From NCBI RefSeq assembly GCF_031501865.1, contig NZ_JARRCW010000001.1, positions 1,556,501-1,620,500 of the forward strand: 64,000 nucleotides of DNA. Direction: 5' to 3'. Position 1 is the first letter of the stretch. Each line of letters starts with the position of its first letter. This DNA comes from Pseudovibrio sp. M1P-2-3. GTDB taxonomy: Bacteria; Pseudomonadota; Alphaproteobacteria; Rhizobiales; Stappiaceae. The notes under the pieces were generated by a model. That model was given only the letters and a program-made list of their open reading frames with translations. It was not told the origin of the DNA and ran no database searches. This document shows positions 25,943-34,077 of the stretch, piece after piece. The position numbers were made by a program, and so were the translations under genes.

Positions 25943-25999
25943 AATGGATCTCCAATCCTTCCGAAGTTGGCATAAGGTGTAGAAGTCTCCTTAGTTGGA

Positions 26000-26677
26000 C
26001 TACAATTGCCTATGCCTAGGTTGGCGCTTTGATTTATTTTTTCTCTTATTTTCACTAAAATCAAAGTCTTTTAAAGAGCGAAGATCATCTATAGTTTGCG
26101 ATGAAAGGTATTCTTGAAGTATATGGTCGTTTTTTTTATTCTCATGTTCTAAATGATTAAGAGTTTTTTTTGCTAATTTATTGAGGGTTTCTATGTACTG
26201 ACTTTGAAATTCTGTCCTTCTATATGTAGGTTCAAAGTAATATTCCTCTTCTTTAGTGGAAACTTTTAAATTTATGTATGTCTCCCTAGAGTCGTTGACG
26301 TCATGCGCAAAATACTTTGAACGGTCAGTTATTAAGGCCTCATGTAAATTTAGCTCTTCCTCATTAAATACTTTAGCTGGATCTATTTTCTTAACCCCAC
26401 CTGTAAAACACCTTGCATACTCTGTTACCATTCCTGTAACCAAAGTATGAGTTAGGTTCGCAGCTCCAGCTGGAGTAAGCCCAAAATGATCTCTGTTTTG
26501 AAAAAAATAGATCAGCCCTTTTTGTGCGAACGGCACTTGAGAAATAACACTGCTCATAGTCTCAATGACAGTCTGATTATCAGACATTTCCTGAGCAACA
26601 TCATGTATAAGCAATTTAGAGATAAATTCTTTTTTCTTCTCGTCGTCATAATCACTTAACCGCTTAACTCTTTTCAT
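26000..26677 (-). CDS. HEPN-like (AbiU2-like) putative RNase / defence protein
   Basis: 225 residues, mostly helical. The central stretch TEYARCFTGGVKKIDP...LHEALITDRSKYFAHDV carries an Rx5H motif (Arg119, His125), the catalytic signature of HEPN ribonucleases (Rx4-6H), in a layout close to AbiU2-type HEPN proteins. The C-terminus is a basic tail (ENKRKNKSKRQPRHRQ). Low GC and a position at the prophage end fit a phage-borne abortive-infection or toxin role (inference). No nucleotidyltransferase antitoxin partner is visible next to it. Confidence 0.6.
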   Translation of the reverse strand: MKRVKRLSDYDDEKKKEFISKLLIHDVAQEMSDNQTVIETMSSVISQVPFAQKGLIYFFQNRDHFGLTPAGAANLTHTLVTGMVTEYARCFTGGVKKIDPAKVFNEEELNLHEALITDRSKYFAHDVNDSRETYINLKVSTKEEEYYFEPTYRRTEFQSQYIETLNKLAKKTLNHLEHENKKNDHILQEYLSSQTIDDLRSLKDFDFSENKRKNKSKRQPRHRQL

Positions 26678-26750
26678 ACGCCTATCAATTCCTTTAAGGT
26701 ATTTGTTTTAAACTATGTTACCCTTCATCTAGGGCGGTTTGTTTTTATTT

Positions 26751-27248
26751 TTATTTTGATCTTCTTCGCTGGCGATAATCTGCTTGAGTGGCATTCGTGA
26801 GTTGGCGTTGCCACTCTGACCACAAAGCGTCCAACTCGTCGCCCTGTTTGTAAAGTCGGCTCATGTCGTGGATGTAGATTCCGCCTCCACCGCTCAAAAT
26901 GGCGGATGAAAGCTCTTTGGCAAGTGCTTCAGTCCACCCCAAACAAAGCGGATTTGCAAAGAATACAACATGGTTGTTGCACTTTCCGGTATTGAAGTCA
27001 GCCATTAATGCACGTCGCAGTGGGAGCTTTGGGGCCCAGTTGGTTGTTCTGACTTTTGAAACATCCTCAATTAGAACCGCAGAGATATCTTCACCATCGA
27101 ATAATAGTTCTCGGATACCCCAAGCTCTGGCAGCCGCGATCTGTTCGCTTCGACTGGGCAGGTATTTATAGAGCGTAATAAGCGCTCTTTTCTCTATATC
27201 TTCTGGGACTTTTCCTACCACTTTGGCAGTGCCTTTCTTTTCCTGCAT
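26751..27248 (-). CDS. hypothetical protein, weakly resolvase-like pattern
   Basis: 165 residues. The start MQEKKGTAKVVGKVPEDIEKRALITLYKYL, central GIRELLFDGEDISAVLIEDVSKVR and IYIHDMSRLYKQGDELDALWSEW suggest an alpha/beta fold with a passing likeness to the N-terminal domain of serine recombinases. The catalytic Ser context (YxRVSxxxQ) is absent. It may be a regulator of the cargo region. Function unknown. Confidence 0.55.
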   Translation of the reverse strand: MQEKKGTAKVVGKVPEDIEKRALITLYKYLPSRSEQIAAARAWGIRELLFDGEDISAVLIEDVSKVRTTNWAPKLPLRRALMADFNTGKCNNHVVFFANPLCLGWTEALAKELSSAILSGGGGIYIHDMSRLYKQGDELDALWSEWQRQLTNATQADYRQRRRSK

Positions 27249-27331
27249 TTATTTATATTTGTCTAATAAATGCTTGACTGAGTCAAGTTGTTATGCTTTT
27301 ATATATTTGTATGAAAAGTAGGGTGCGTCAT

Positions 27332-27781
27332 ATGCAGGAATTACTTTTTGACTTACCTACCAAGGCTCGTAGCAAGCGTCTAAACAAGGCGCATATCGTG
27401 GATGCTGGAGATGGGAATGGGCACTTCATGTGTGCAAAATGCGGCTGGGATAGTGGCTGGGTTGAGTGCACATTAGTAGAAGAAAAGAAAGGTATTCCTT
27501 GCCCAGATTGTAACGATGCTCCAGAACAGCGAGTGCATAACAAGCACCATAATACAGCGCCGATCGATGCGGTTTATATCGGTCGCGGCTCGCCGTGGGG
27601 CAATCCGTTTATAGTTGGCAGGCACGGTACCCGCGAACAGGTCATTGAGCGCTTTAAATGTGAGGTCCTGCCCAAACTGGATTTGTCGCCCCTCGTTGGC
27701 AAAGATTTGGTTTGTTACTGCCACCCAAAGCACTGCCACGGTGATGCGATTATCCAAGCAATTTCCAAACAATCCCAATAA
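27332..27781 (+). CDS. DUF4326 protein with N-terminal zinc ribbon
   Basis: 149 residues from ATG 27332. The first half has MCAKCGWDSGW...GIPCPDCND, two CxxC pairs that can bind zinc. The second half AVYIGRGSPWGNPFIVGRHGTREQVIERF and DLVCYCHPKHCHGDAI is the DUF4326 domain common in phages; it is short and has conserved Gly/Cys/His residues, with suggested likeness to nucleoside-modifying folds. In-frame ATGs at 27293 and 27311 are possible but have poorer ribosome sites. It is the first gene of a small plus-strand cargo operon. Confidence 0.8.
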   Translation: MQELLFDLPTKARSKRLNKAHIVDAGDGNGHFMCAKCGWDSGWVECTLVEEKKGIPCPDCNDAPEQRVHNKHHNTAPIDAVYIGRGSPWGNPFIVGRHGTREQVIERFKCEVLPKLDLSPLVGKDLVCYCHPKHCHGDAIIQAISKQSQ

Positions 27782-27797
27782 GGCCGGAGAGTGAAAC

Positions 27798-27950
27798 ATG
27801 TGGCGCACCATGATTTGCAGCTTAGCCGTTTGGGCGCTTCTTGAAACTCTAGACATCTTTTTCGGCTTCGCATTAGCCGGTGCTGTTGCTGCGTTTCTTG
27901 TCATTGTGGCGCTTGTGTTGTGGCTGAGAGAACCGAAGCAATCCAGTTAG
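27798..27950 (+). CDS. small membrane protein, 50 aa
   Basis: ATG with CCGGAGAG 6-12 bases upstream. Most of the 50 residues are hydrophobic (SLAVWALLETLDIFFGFALA and AFLVIVALVLWL), forming two short or one long helix, with a polar end REPKQSS. It starts 16 bases after the DUF4326 gene stop and ends 15 bases before the next gene, so it is part of that operon. Confidence 0.55.
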   Translation: MWRTMICSLAVWALLETLDIFFGFALAGAVAAFLVIVALVLWLREPKQSS

Positions 27951-27965
27951 CAGGAGGTGAGTGAA

Positions 27966-28208
27966 ATGGAAATAAAACGCACTGACAGTCTTGGAGATAC
28001 TCAAGTTGGAACACTCTGGAAGCACGTTAAGAGTGGCGGCATATATACCGTGTTCGCCACCTGTCAGATAGAAGCGACAAATGAACCGGGTATTTTATAC
28101 CACTCAGTGGAGGGAAAAGGACCTCTTTGGTGCCGACCGTTCAAAGAGTTCCTTGATGGCCGGTTTATGCCAGTCGAAATCAACAATCCCAATAAGGCCT
28201 TAAAATAG
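27966..28208 (+). CDS. DUF1653-like small protein
   Basis: 80 residues. The perfect AGGAGG at 27952-27957 lies 8 bases before ATG 27966, deciding the start over an upstream in-frame GTG. GTLWKHVKSGGIYTVFATC and LYHSVEGKGPLWCRPFKEFLDGRFMPV resemble the DUF1653 pattern (short beta domain, often phage-borne). Role unknown. Confidence 0.62.
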   Translation: MEIKRTDSLGDTQVGTLWKHVKSGGIYTVFATCQIEATNEPGILYHSVEGKGPLWCRPFKEFLDGRFMPVEINNPNKALK

Positions 28209-28209
28209 C

Positions 28210-28413
28210 GTGAGCGATATTAACTGGCACACTGATATGGAGAACTGCCCGAATAGTGTTCCTATTCTTCTGAAGTTGAGTGATGGGTATTTTCAATTCC
28301 AGCATCAGAACGAAGAATATACTATTCTTGACTGGGCTGATGTCTACTCTAGACGTGATGAGAACAGTAATAGTGATGCTCCATATGCGATTGCTTGGGC
28401 GCATGTGGAGTGA
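28210..28413 (+). CDS. small hypothetical phage protein, DUF551-like
   Basis: 67 residues from a GTG start one base after the previous stop. INWHTDMENCPNSVPILLKLSDGYF and a later DWADVYSRRD resemble short DUF551-like phage proteins that begin with a W..(M)..CP..G..VL pattern. Function unknown. Confidence 0.5.
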   Translation: MSDINWHTDMENCPNSVPILLKLSDGYFQFQHQNEEYTILDWADVYSRRDENSNSDAPYAIAWAHVE

Positions 28414-28489
28414 ATAAATGCTGGACTGGAAAGAGTAAAACTAAAGGAAAATCCCCTTTTTTTGGTAAAGTAAAAAGAAAGGTTCAGAT

Positions 28490-28750
28490 ATGGAAGAAAA
28501 AACTCGATTGATCGACAAAAGCGTATTTTACATTGTTAATAGCGTTACAAAAAAATTCATAGATATTGGAATTCATGGAGAACCTACAGAGGTGTCCTTT
28601 GAAAATGCGCCTTATTTTAGAAGTGAAATATATGGCTGTAACACCAAAGAATTCGTAGAAGAACAAGTAGAAAAAATGCGCAAGATAAGTGATGGAAACT
28701 ATAAAATTGTAAAAGCGAATGTGGTGATTGAAGAACCGTTTATAGATTGA
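28490..28750 (+). CDS. small hypothetical protein
   Basis: 86 residues with an AGAAAGG ribosome-like site 8-14 bases upstream. Sequence KSVFYIVNSVTKKFIDIGIHGEPTEVSF is beta-like and the rest helical. Strongly AT-rich DNA compared with the structural genes. Last gene before the putative attachment site. Confidence 0.5.
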   Translation: MEEKTRLIDKSVFYIVNSVTKKFIDIGIHGEPTEVSFENAPYFRSEIYGCNTKEFVEEQVEKMRKISDGNYKIVKANVVIEEPFID

Positions 28751-28930
28751 GAACTGACTGTATTTTTTTACTTTTGTGTAGGTGTATATAATCAATCAGC
28801 CAGCTGCATAATTACATAACAAACTACATAACATTCTCTAAATTCATATGGTTATATATAGGTAGGTAATTATGTTAAGTTATTGTAATATATAAAATAT
28901 TACTGTTTCAGTTTTGCGGTTCAATTTCTA
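28751..28930. other. AT-rich non-coding stretch at the prophage right end
   Basis: No convincing ORF. The sequence is very AT-rich with repeated TACATAACA-like words, as is common for integrase arm-binding regions beside attachment sites. No exact arm consensus can be proved by eye. Confidence 0.35.
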
Positions 28931-28953
28931 ATTGAATCCCTCCGTGTCCGCCA
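28931..28953 (+). repeat. putative attR: 3' end of a Ser-type tRNA
   Basis: ATTGAATCCCTCCGTGTCCGCCA reads as the end of a tRNA: T-loop remainder TTGAAT, T-stem 3' strand CCCTC, acceptor 3' strand CGTGTCC, discriminator G and encoded CCA. The 5' T-stem GAGGG and the rest of the tRNA are absent, so it is a 3' fragment only. Integration into tRNA 3' ends is the commonest phage attachment mode, and this sits right after the last prophage cargo ORF. The acceptor sequence would suit a tRNA-Ser starting GGACACG. Confidence 0.6.
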
Positions 28954-29129
28954 TATCATCTATAATAGTAGAGAAGTAGGTATTTGTCTGTTTGAGTTCA
29001 TTGTGGAGAAATTTGTAGATAACGGAACTAAAGTAATTTCCGTTGAAAGTTTCCCACTTTTTATAGGTTCCCCAAAAGTGGGAAATAAACGCTAAATAAA
29101 TTAATAAAATCAAGGGGAAGAAAAGAGGT

Positions 29130-29203
29130 TGGAGGCGTCGACCGGAATCGAACCGGTGTACACGGATTTGCAATCCGCTGCGTCACCACTCCGCCACGAC
29201 GCC
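29130..29203 (-). tRNA. tRNA-Cys (anticodon GCA)
   Basis: Complete 74-nt cloverleaf on the minus strand with encoded CCA: acceptor GGCGTCG/CGACGCC, discriminator T, anticodon loop TTGCAAA within stem GCGGA/TCCGT, and T-arm CCGG-TTCGATT-CCGG. It is the intact copy of an integration target, since a broken integrase lies 93 bases upstream of its 5' end and a degenerate partial copy sits at 51.53-51.59 kb. Confidence 0.96.
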
Positions 29204-29215
29204 TAACCAGTGGTG
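29156..29215 (+). repeat. left copy of tRNA-Cys direct repeat (attL candidate)
   Basis: Contains the 5' half of tRNA-Cys, from the variable region through the 5' end, plus 12 flanking bases (TAACCAGTGGTG). It matches 51532-51590 in the same orientation with about six substitutions and one small gap. The final 15 bases, GCCTAACCAGTGGTG, are identical in both copies. Confidence 0.72.
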
Positions 29216-29295
29216 TTGAAAGGGCTTTTCTATCATTTCCCGCTTGTAGTCAAGCATGTTAGGCAACTTTATCCTCAGTGTTAGGCAATTTCTGT

Positions 29296-29700
29296 TCATA
29301 AGCTGTTCTTGTTGGATAGAGTTTTTATCGCCCTCTCGGCAAATTTGCGGGCTTCTGCCCTGTGAGAGAAATGCTTGCCCATTGCTACTGATTTATCGCC
29401 AATAGCCTCAGCCACTTCCTCGTGAGAAAATCCCAGCTCTTTAAGCTCACTACTATAAGTTACACGCAAGCCATGTAGGGTGAGACCTCTGCCAGTAGGG
29501 CAGGCGTCATGTGCCTTGGTAGGATTGTAAAGACAGCTTCGAACTCTTCATTCGTCCACCTGCGGTTTGTGGTCGTTGAGTTCCTATGAATACGGCGGAT
29601 GCCCTTCAACGGGTTAAACTCAACCTGTGCGTACCTACCAGCTCTGTATATAGCTTTGATGAAGCCATGGTCAGGCAGTTTGAGAAGGTGGCTGCATGAA
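29296..29700 (-). pseudogene. tyrosine recombinase (integrase) remnant
   Basis: The minus strand encodes integrase pieces in two frames. One reads HGFIKAIYRAGRYAQVEFNPLKGI...RRWTNEEFEAVFTILPRHMTPALLAE, the core-binding to catalytic-domain join. After a frame change comes LTLHGLRVTYSSELKELGFSHEEVAEAIGD, the HxxR box. It ends ...ERAIKTLSNKNSL with a stop at 29296-29298. The section normally holding the first catalytic Arg and Lys between these pieces is deleted, and the N-terminal DNA-binding domain is missing. The position beside tRNA-Cys identifies it as the integrase of the element to its right, now dead. Confidence 0.85.
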
Positions 29701-31010
29701 CACTCTAGTATCCGTTGAACAGCAGGCCCTAGCGCGGCTTCTAGGAACCCCAGACCTTTACTGGGAAGTTGCTGACACGCTCAGCCCTGAACACTTCTTT
29801 GATCCTATCTGGAAAGCGGTTTGGATTGGCCTTTCCTCTTGTTTGAAAGAAGGAGGTTTTGACCTGCACTTGGTTGAGGCTGGCGCACCCTATCAGGGAG
29901 AGGAAGACCTTGTGGCAAGGCTTTGGTGAACAGGCACAAGATAGGCCAGCTCCAGAACGTGCAAGCCATGCTGCAAAAGAGCTTGGCAGGTAAAGACTTA
30001 AAAGCCACTGAGATTGCAGACAAGGCAGCAGCAGAGTTTCAAAAGATAGCAGATGAGGGGGCAGAGAAAGGCCCTGTCACTGTTCATGCAAGCGCTATGA
30101 ATGTCTATGAGCAGATGAAAGAGGCTCAAGGGTCGGGGGGGGGCTGGCAATCCCTACAGGTTTTAAGCCTCTTGATGACTTGCTTGCAGGCGGGCTTATG
30201 CCTGAGGAACTTCTGGTTCTAGGCGCTCCCTCCGGCGTTGGTAAGTCAGCTCTTGCCTATGGTGTTTGTGAGAAGGTGGCACTCAACACAGGGCCTGTCT
30301 TCTATGAGCAAAACGAGATGACAGCGGATCAGATGAGTTCACGCAGGCTCTCAGCAATCACCCAGATTCCTACCTATAAAATCAGAACAGGAAACCTCAC
30401 AGCAGAAGAGGAAGAGAAGCTTTACATAGCAGCTCAAAGCCTTGAGGGAATGCCCCTACATCTCTCAGCGGGCTCAACCAACACCATTGAGAAGGTGCAC
30501 AGGAAGGCAGCAGCCATGCAGGCGCGAATGGGACTTTCCTTGATTGTTCTGGACTCTATCAAAATGACAGCGGTAGACGATAAGCGCATGAACGCACCGG
30601 ACAAGCTACCCGCTCGCTGTGAGTATGTGGTGGGATACAGCAAGTTTATAGCGAAGGACTTGAGCATTCCTGTCATTGCCATAGCCCACGACAAGCGCGA
30701 AGCCCGCGACCCGCTGCAAAGGATCAAGAGAGACGATCTCTATGGCGGCGGCGCAGTAGAACAGCAGGCCGATAACGTTATTATCATTCACAGACCAGAA
30801 GACGCCCTAAAGCGCAATGAGCCACTGGATACAGGCTCAGAGGCCTACATTGAATGGCAACAACGCTGCGGTGAATGGGAAGGAATAGCCGAACTCCACG
30901 CAGACAAAGTGCGCATGGGGCAGGCGAACAGGAAAGCTCAGGTCTACTGGAACGGGGCAACAACAACTTTCCATGAGAACAGGTCATTCGAGGAGGGCGC
31001 GCTGCTATGA
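29696..31010 (+). pseudogene. dnaB: phage replicative DNA helicase DnaB, broken by two frameshifts
   Basis: Three frames together give one DnaB-like protein. Frame one (29696-29929) is the N-terminal domain (VEQQALARLLGTPDLYWEVADTL, HFFDPIWKAVW). It shifts at about 29920 into NRHKIGQLQNVQAMLQK. It shifts again at a run of nine G near 30137 into IPTGFKPLDDLLAGGL, then Walker A GAPSGVGKSALAYGV and Walker B LSLIVLDSIKM, with the C-terminal AIAHDKREARDP and GGGAVEQQADNVIIIHRP. Both changes fit loss of one base each. The homopolymer case could also be a sequencing error. Presumably the replication gene of the degenerate tRNA-Cys element. Confidence 0.85.
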
Positions 31011-31016
31011 GGGATA

Positions 31017-31043
31017 AGACCCCACTCAATTTGAACGGGGTCT
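31017..31043. terminator. possible bidirectional terminator hairpin
   Basis: AGACCCC/GGGGTCT, a perfect 7-bp stem with a 13-base loop, between the convergent dnaB remnant and the VCBS/RTX gene. The T-run is weak, so efficiency is uncertain. Confidence 0.5.
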
Positions 31044-31091
31044 ATTCGCTTTGCTACTAAGGAAAATTATCCCTTATAAAGCCAAACTTTT

Positions 31092-33848
31092 TTAAACGAA
31101 CAAGAAGTCATCCTGATGCAGATCACTCACCTGAACGCCAGTGAGCGTAACAGAGGTATCAGCATCAATGGTGATTACAGTATCCCCATCAACATCAGCG
31201 GCTGCTGCAAGAACAGTATCAAAGTCAGCAAACTGAGCAGTTTCAAACTCAATCACATCCTCAGAGCCAGCACCTGCTGTAAAGTCTGTGATGATATCAT
31301 GGCCAGTGTCGCCAGCGTTGAATACGAAGATGTCGTTTCCGGTGCCACCTGTTAGCTGATCATCTCCAGCGCCGCCAGTGATGATGTCGTCACCGCCATT
31401 GCCGTTGATGGTGTCAGCGCTATCACCTCCTAGAAATGTCTCTGCTGCGTCGTTACCGATGAACTCAAGAGGGACCACACCGTAAGTCTGCATCACTGGA
31501 GGTGTGTCGGAGGGCTCATAGACTGTCCCGTCAGCACCGACGTAGTTACCGTTTTCATCTGGCACGAAGATGTAGACGGACCCAGAATCCTCGCCTTTAT
31601 CATCGTCATACCAAGCGCCAACGGTTATAATCCCATCTTCATTGATCGAAACGGATTGCCCGAAGAAGTCCCAATGCTGTTTATCAAATGCGGAAAGTGT
31701 GATCTGGTCGTACCCCCCAGTTTCGTTGGGCACATAAACGTAGGCGACACCTTGATATTTATTTAAGGAGGATGAGATGAAACTATAGCTGGGTGCACCC
31801 ACTACAATCACTCCAGAATCGTTAATAGAAAATTCGTATCCGCCAAAACCCGATCCTGTAGCTAATCTGGAAGCACTGTAATTTCCTTCTCCATCCGGTT
31901 CGAAGAAAAAGATTGAGCTTATTGAAGTAACGACAATAGTTCCATTGGCTTGAACATACCCGTTTCTCCCGAATTGGGAATTGGGAGAAGATGCAGCCAG
32001 CTGCATTTCCGTATAGCCACCTGCGCCATCGGGGGTGAATATATGAACTATCTCACCCGACCCGCCAGCAAACACAACGCCCTGATCGTTCACAGTGATA
32101 TCGTTGACAATGTCAGTATCAGTATCACTATAAAAAGCAGGAAGTTTTGTTTCCGTATAGTTACCTGATCCATCAGGAGTAAAGATATAAATATCATCGG
32201 GTTCGTTATTTGGGCCAGAAGCAATAATCACCCCATTCTCGTTCATCGATAACATATGGCCTAGGTAGTCCCTATACTCACCGTCAGATGCGGTTAGCTT
32301 CACTTCAGAGTAGCCACCGTCTTCTTGCGGCGTATAGACATATATCGCACCTGTACTTTCGACCTGATCGATATTCGTCCCACGCGCACCGACTGCAATG
32401 ACACCGGAATTATTAACAACAACCGGTCTTCCGAAAGCACTCATACCTGCAGTATCTGAAGGTACAATTCTTTCTTCACTATACCCATCATCATCAGGAG
32501 TATAGACGTAGATCACACCGGCTGGTGTGCCGGCGTTAGAAGCAACGACCACAACACCATGGTCGTTCAAATCATGACTTTTGCCAAAGAGGTCATTTTC
32601 TTCACCATCCGAGGCAACTAGCTTGAACGGAACTCCTGAAAGTTCACTCTCCCCCTCAACCGTAATCGTAACGGTTTCTGTAGAACTCTCGCCCTCACTA
32701 TCCGTCACCGTATAACTAAATGTATCCGTTGCACTTTCACCGTTGTTCAGAGCATCAAACTGCCCGTTTGGATTATAGGTGAAGGTGCCATCATCATTAA
32801 TGATTACAGTGCCGGTGGTGCTGGTTGTGTCCACGGTGAAGGTGTGGGTGTCGTTGATGTCAGGGTCCACAAAGTCAGGCGTGATATCAATTGCAGAGCT
32901 TTCTGTGGTGGTCACTTCCATACTTGAGGCAACCGGGGCGTCGTTTTCGCCGATAACAGTAATAGTGGTTGTGGAGGTATGGCTGCCACCGTGGTTATCT
33001 GTCACCGTATAGGTGAAGGTGTCGATTGCTGTTTCACCATTGGCCAGATAATCAAAGGCGGGATTTGGGGTATAGAGGAATACGCCCCACTCTGTTTCAG
33101 TCAGGACACCTTCCATACCGTCTGTGTTCACTGAGTAGGTATGGGTGTCAAATACATCTGGATCTTCAAAGATGATGCGGAATTTGATTGTACCGTCTTC
33201 ACTAACTTCCATTTCCACCGGATAGGTGGTTGGTGGAGTGTTTTGGCTAAGCCCGTTCACTGTGACAGTAATTGTCTCAGTCGAGCTTTCACCTTGGCTA
33301 TCTGTCACGGTGTAAGTGAAAGTATCCGTGGCGGTTTCACCTGCGTTCAGGTGGTCGAATTGACCGTTTGGATCATAAGAGAACGTGCCGTCTTCATTAA
33401 TGATCACTAAGCCGATTGTGTCGGTCGTATCTACTGTGAAAGTGTGGGTGTCGTTGGTGTCCAGATCTGTAAATTCAGGTGCAACAACAACAGGTGCATT
33501 CTCATCGGTTTCGGCTTCCAGAGCAACAGCTACAGGTCCGTCGTTCTGGCCGGTGACTGTGATTGTAACTGTTGAGCTGGAGCTTTCTCCGGCACTGTCT
33601 GTCACTGTGTAAGTGAAGGTGTCTGTTGTCGTTTCGCCTGCAGCTAAATAGTCAAAGGCTGTGCCCGGATCGTAGTGGAAGGTGTCGTCATCGATCACAG
33701 TACCTGTGCCGATCATTTCGTCATTATTCAAAATGAGGGAGTGGCCATCCAAAAGATCAGCGTCTTGAAAAATAACTCGAATTGAAACTACGCCGTGTTC
33801 GTTAGCATTAACGATGACCGGATAGGAAATTGGTGCTGTGTTAGGCAT
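31092..33848 (-). CDS. VCBS/RTX secreted protein with beta-propeller-like centre
   Basis: 918 residues. There are four N-terminal VCBS/cadherin-like domains of ~100 residues each, marked by TDTFTYTVTDSxGESS and GQNDGPVA/GENDAPVA motifs (to about residue 400). The centre (about 405-765) has repeats of the form TASDGE...FG.S...N..GVI.VGA....G.IYVYTPD, which resembles FG-GAP/integrin-type propeller blades. The C-terminus (about 790-918) has RTX nonapeptides (GGDSADTINGNGGDDIITGG, GGAGDDQLTGGTGNDIFVF) followed by a hydrophobic tail. There is no N-terminal signal peptide, as expected for a type I secretion substrate; calcium folds the RTX part outside the cell. No ABC/MFP secretion genes lie nearby. 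A likely surface adhesin or sensor of unknown ligand. Confidence 0.88.
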   Translation of the reverse strand: MPNTAPISYPVIVNANEHGVVSIRVIFQDADLLDGHSLILNNDEMIGTGTVIDDDTFHYDPGTAFDYLAAGETTTDTFTYTVTDSAGESSSSTVTITVTGQNDGPVAVALEAETDENAPVVVAPEFTDLDTNDTHTFTVDTTDTIGLVIINEDGTFSYDPNGQFDHLNAGETATDTFTYTVTDSQGESSTETITVTVNGLSQNTPPTTYPVEMEVSEDGTIKFRIIFEDPDVFDTHTYSVNTDGMEGVLTETEWGVFLYTPNPAFDYLANGETAIDTFTYTVTDNHGGSHTSTTTITVIGENDAPVASSMEVTTTESSAIDITPDFVDPDINDTHTFTVDTTSTTGTVIINDDGTFTYNPNGQFDALNNGESATDTFSYTVTDSEGESSTETVTITVEGESELSGVPFKLVASDGEENDLFGKSHDLNDHGVVVVASNAGTPAGVIYVYTPDDDGYSEERIVPSDTAGMSAFGRPVVVNNSGVIAVGARGTNIDQVESTGAIYVYTPQEDGGYSEVKLTASDGEYRDYLGHMLSMNENGVIIASGPNNEPDDIYIFTPDGSGNYTETKLPAFYSDTDTDIVNDITVNDQGVVFAGGSGEIVHIFTPDGAGGYTEMQLAASSPNSQFGRNGYVQANGTIVVTSISSIFFFEPDGEGNYSASRLATGSGFGGYEFSINDSGVIVVGAPSYSFISSSLNKYQGVAYVYVPNETGGYDQITLSAFDKQHWDFFGQSVSINEDGIITVGAWYDDDKGEDSGSVYIFVPDENGNYVGADGTVYEPSDTPPVMQTYGVVPLEFIGNDAAETFLGGDSADTINGNGGDDIITGGAGDDQLTGGTGNDIFVFNAGDTGHDIITDFTAGAGSEDVIEFETAQFADFDTVLAAAADVDGDTVITIDADTSVTLTGVQVSDLHQDDFLFV

Positions 33849-34077
33849 TAAATAAACTCCAAAGTTGCACAGTCACTTAGGGAGCTGAAACTTGTGTGAA
33901 GCTTAATTTTGAGTTGTGTGCGGCCAAAGTGTTAACTTAAAAGTTGCTGATGCAGGCAGGTAAATTTGGGCGGTTGGTGATGCCGAATAACGGTTCTATT
34001 GGAGCTAATTTTGCTGCGAAATTGAGGGAAATCTGCTAAGTTCAGCTAGCATACTTCTTCCATTTTAAGGAGCCCAT
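33849..34077. other. divergent promoter region
   Basis: 229 bases between the VCBS/RTX gene and the DUF6362-like gene, with no ORF. TTAAGGAG at 34067-34074 is the ribosome site for the rightward gene. No convincing promoter boxes can be assigned by eye. Confidence 0.4.
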
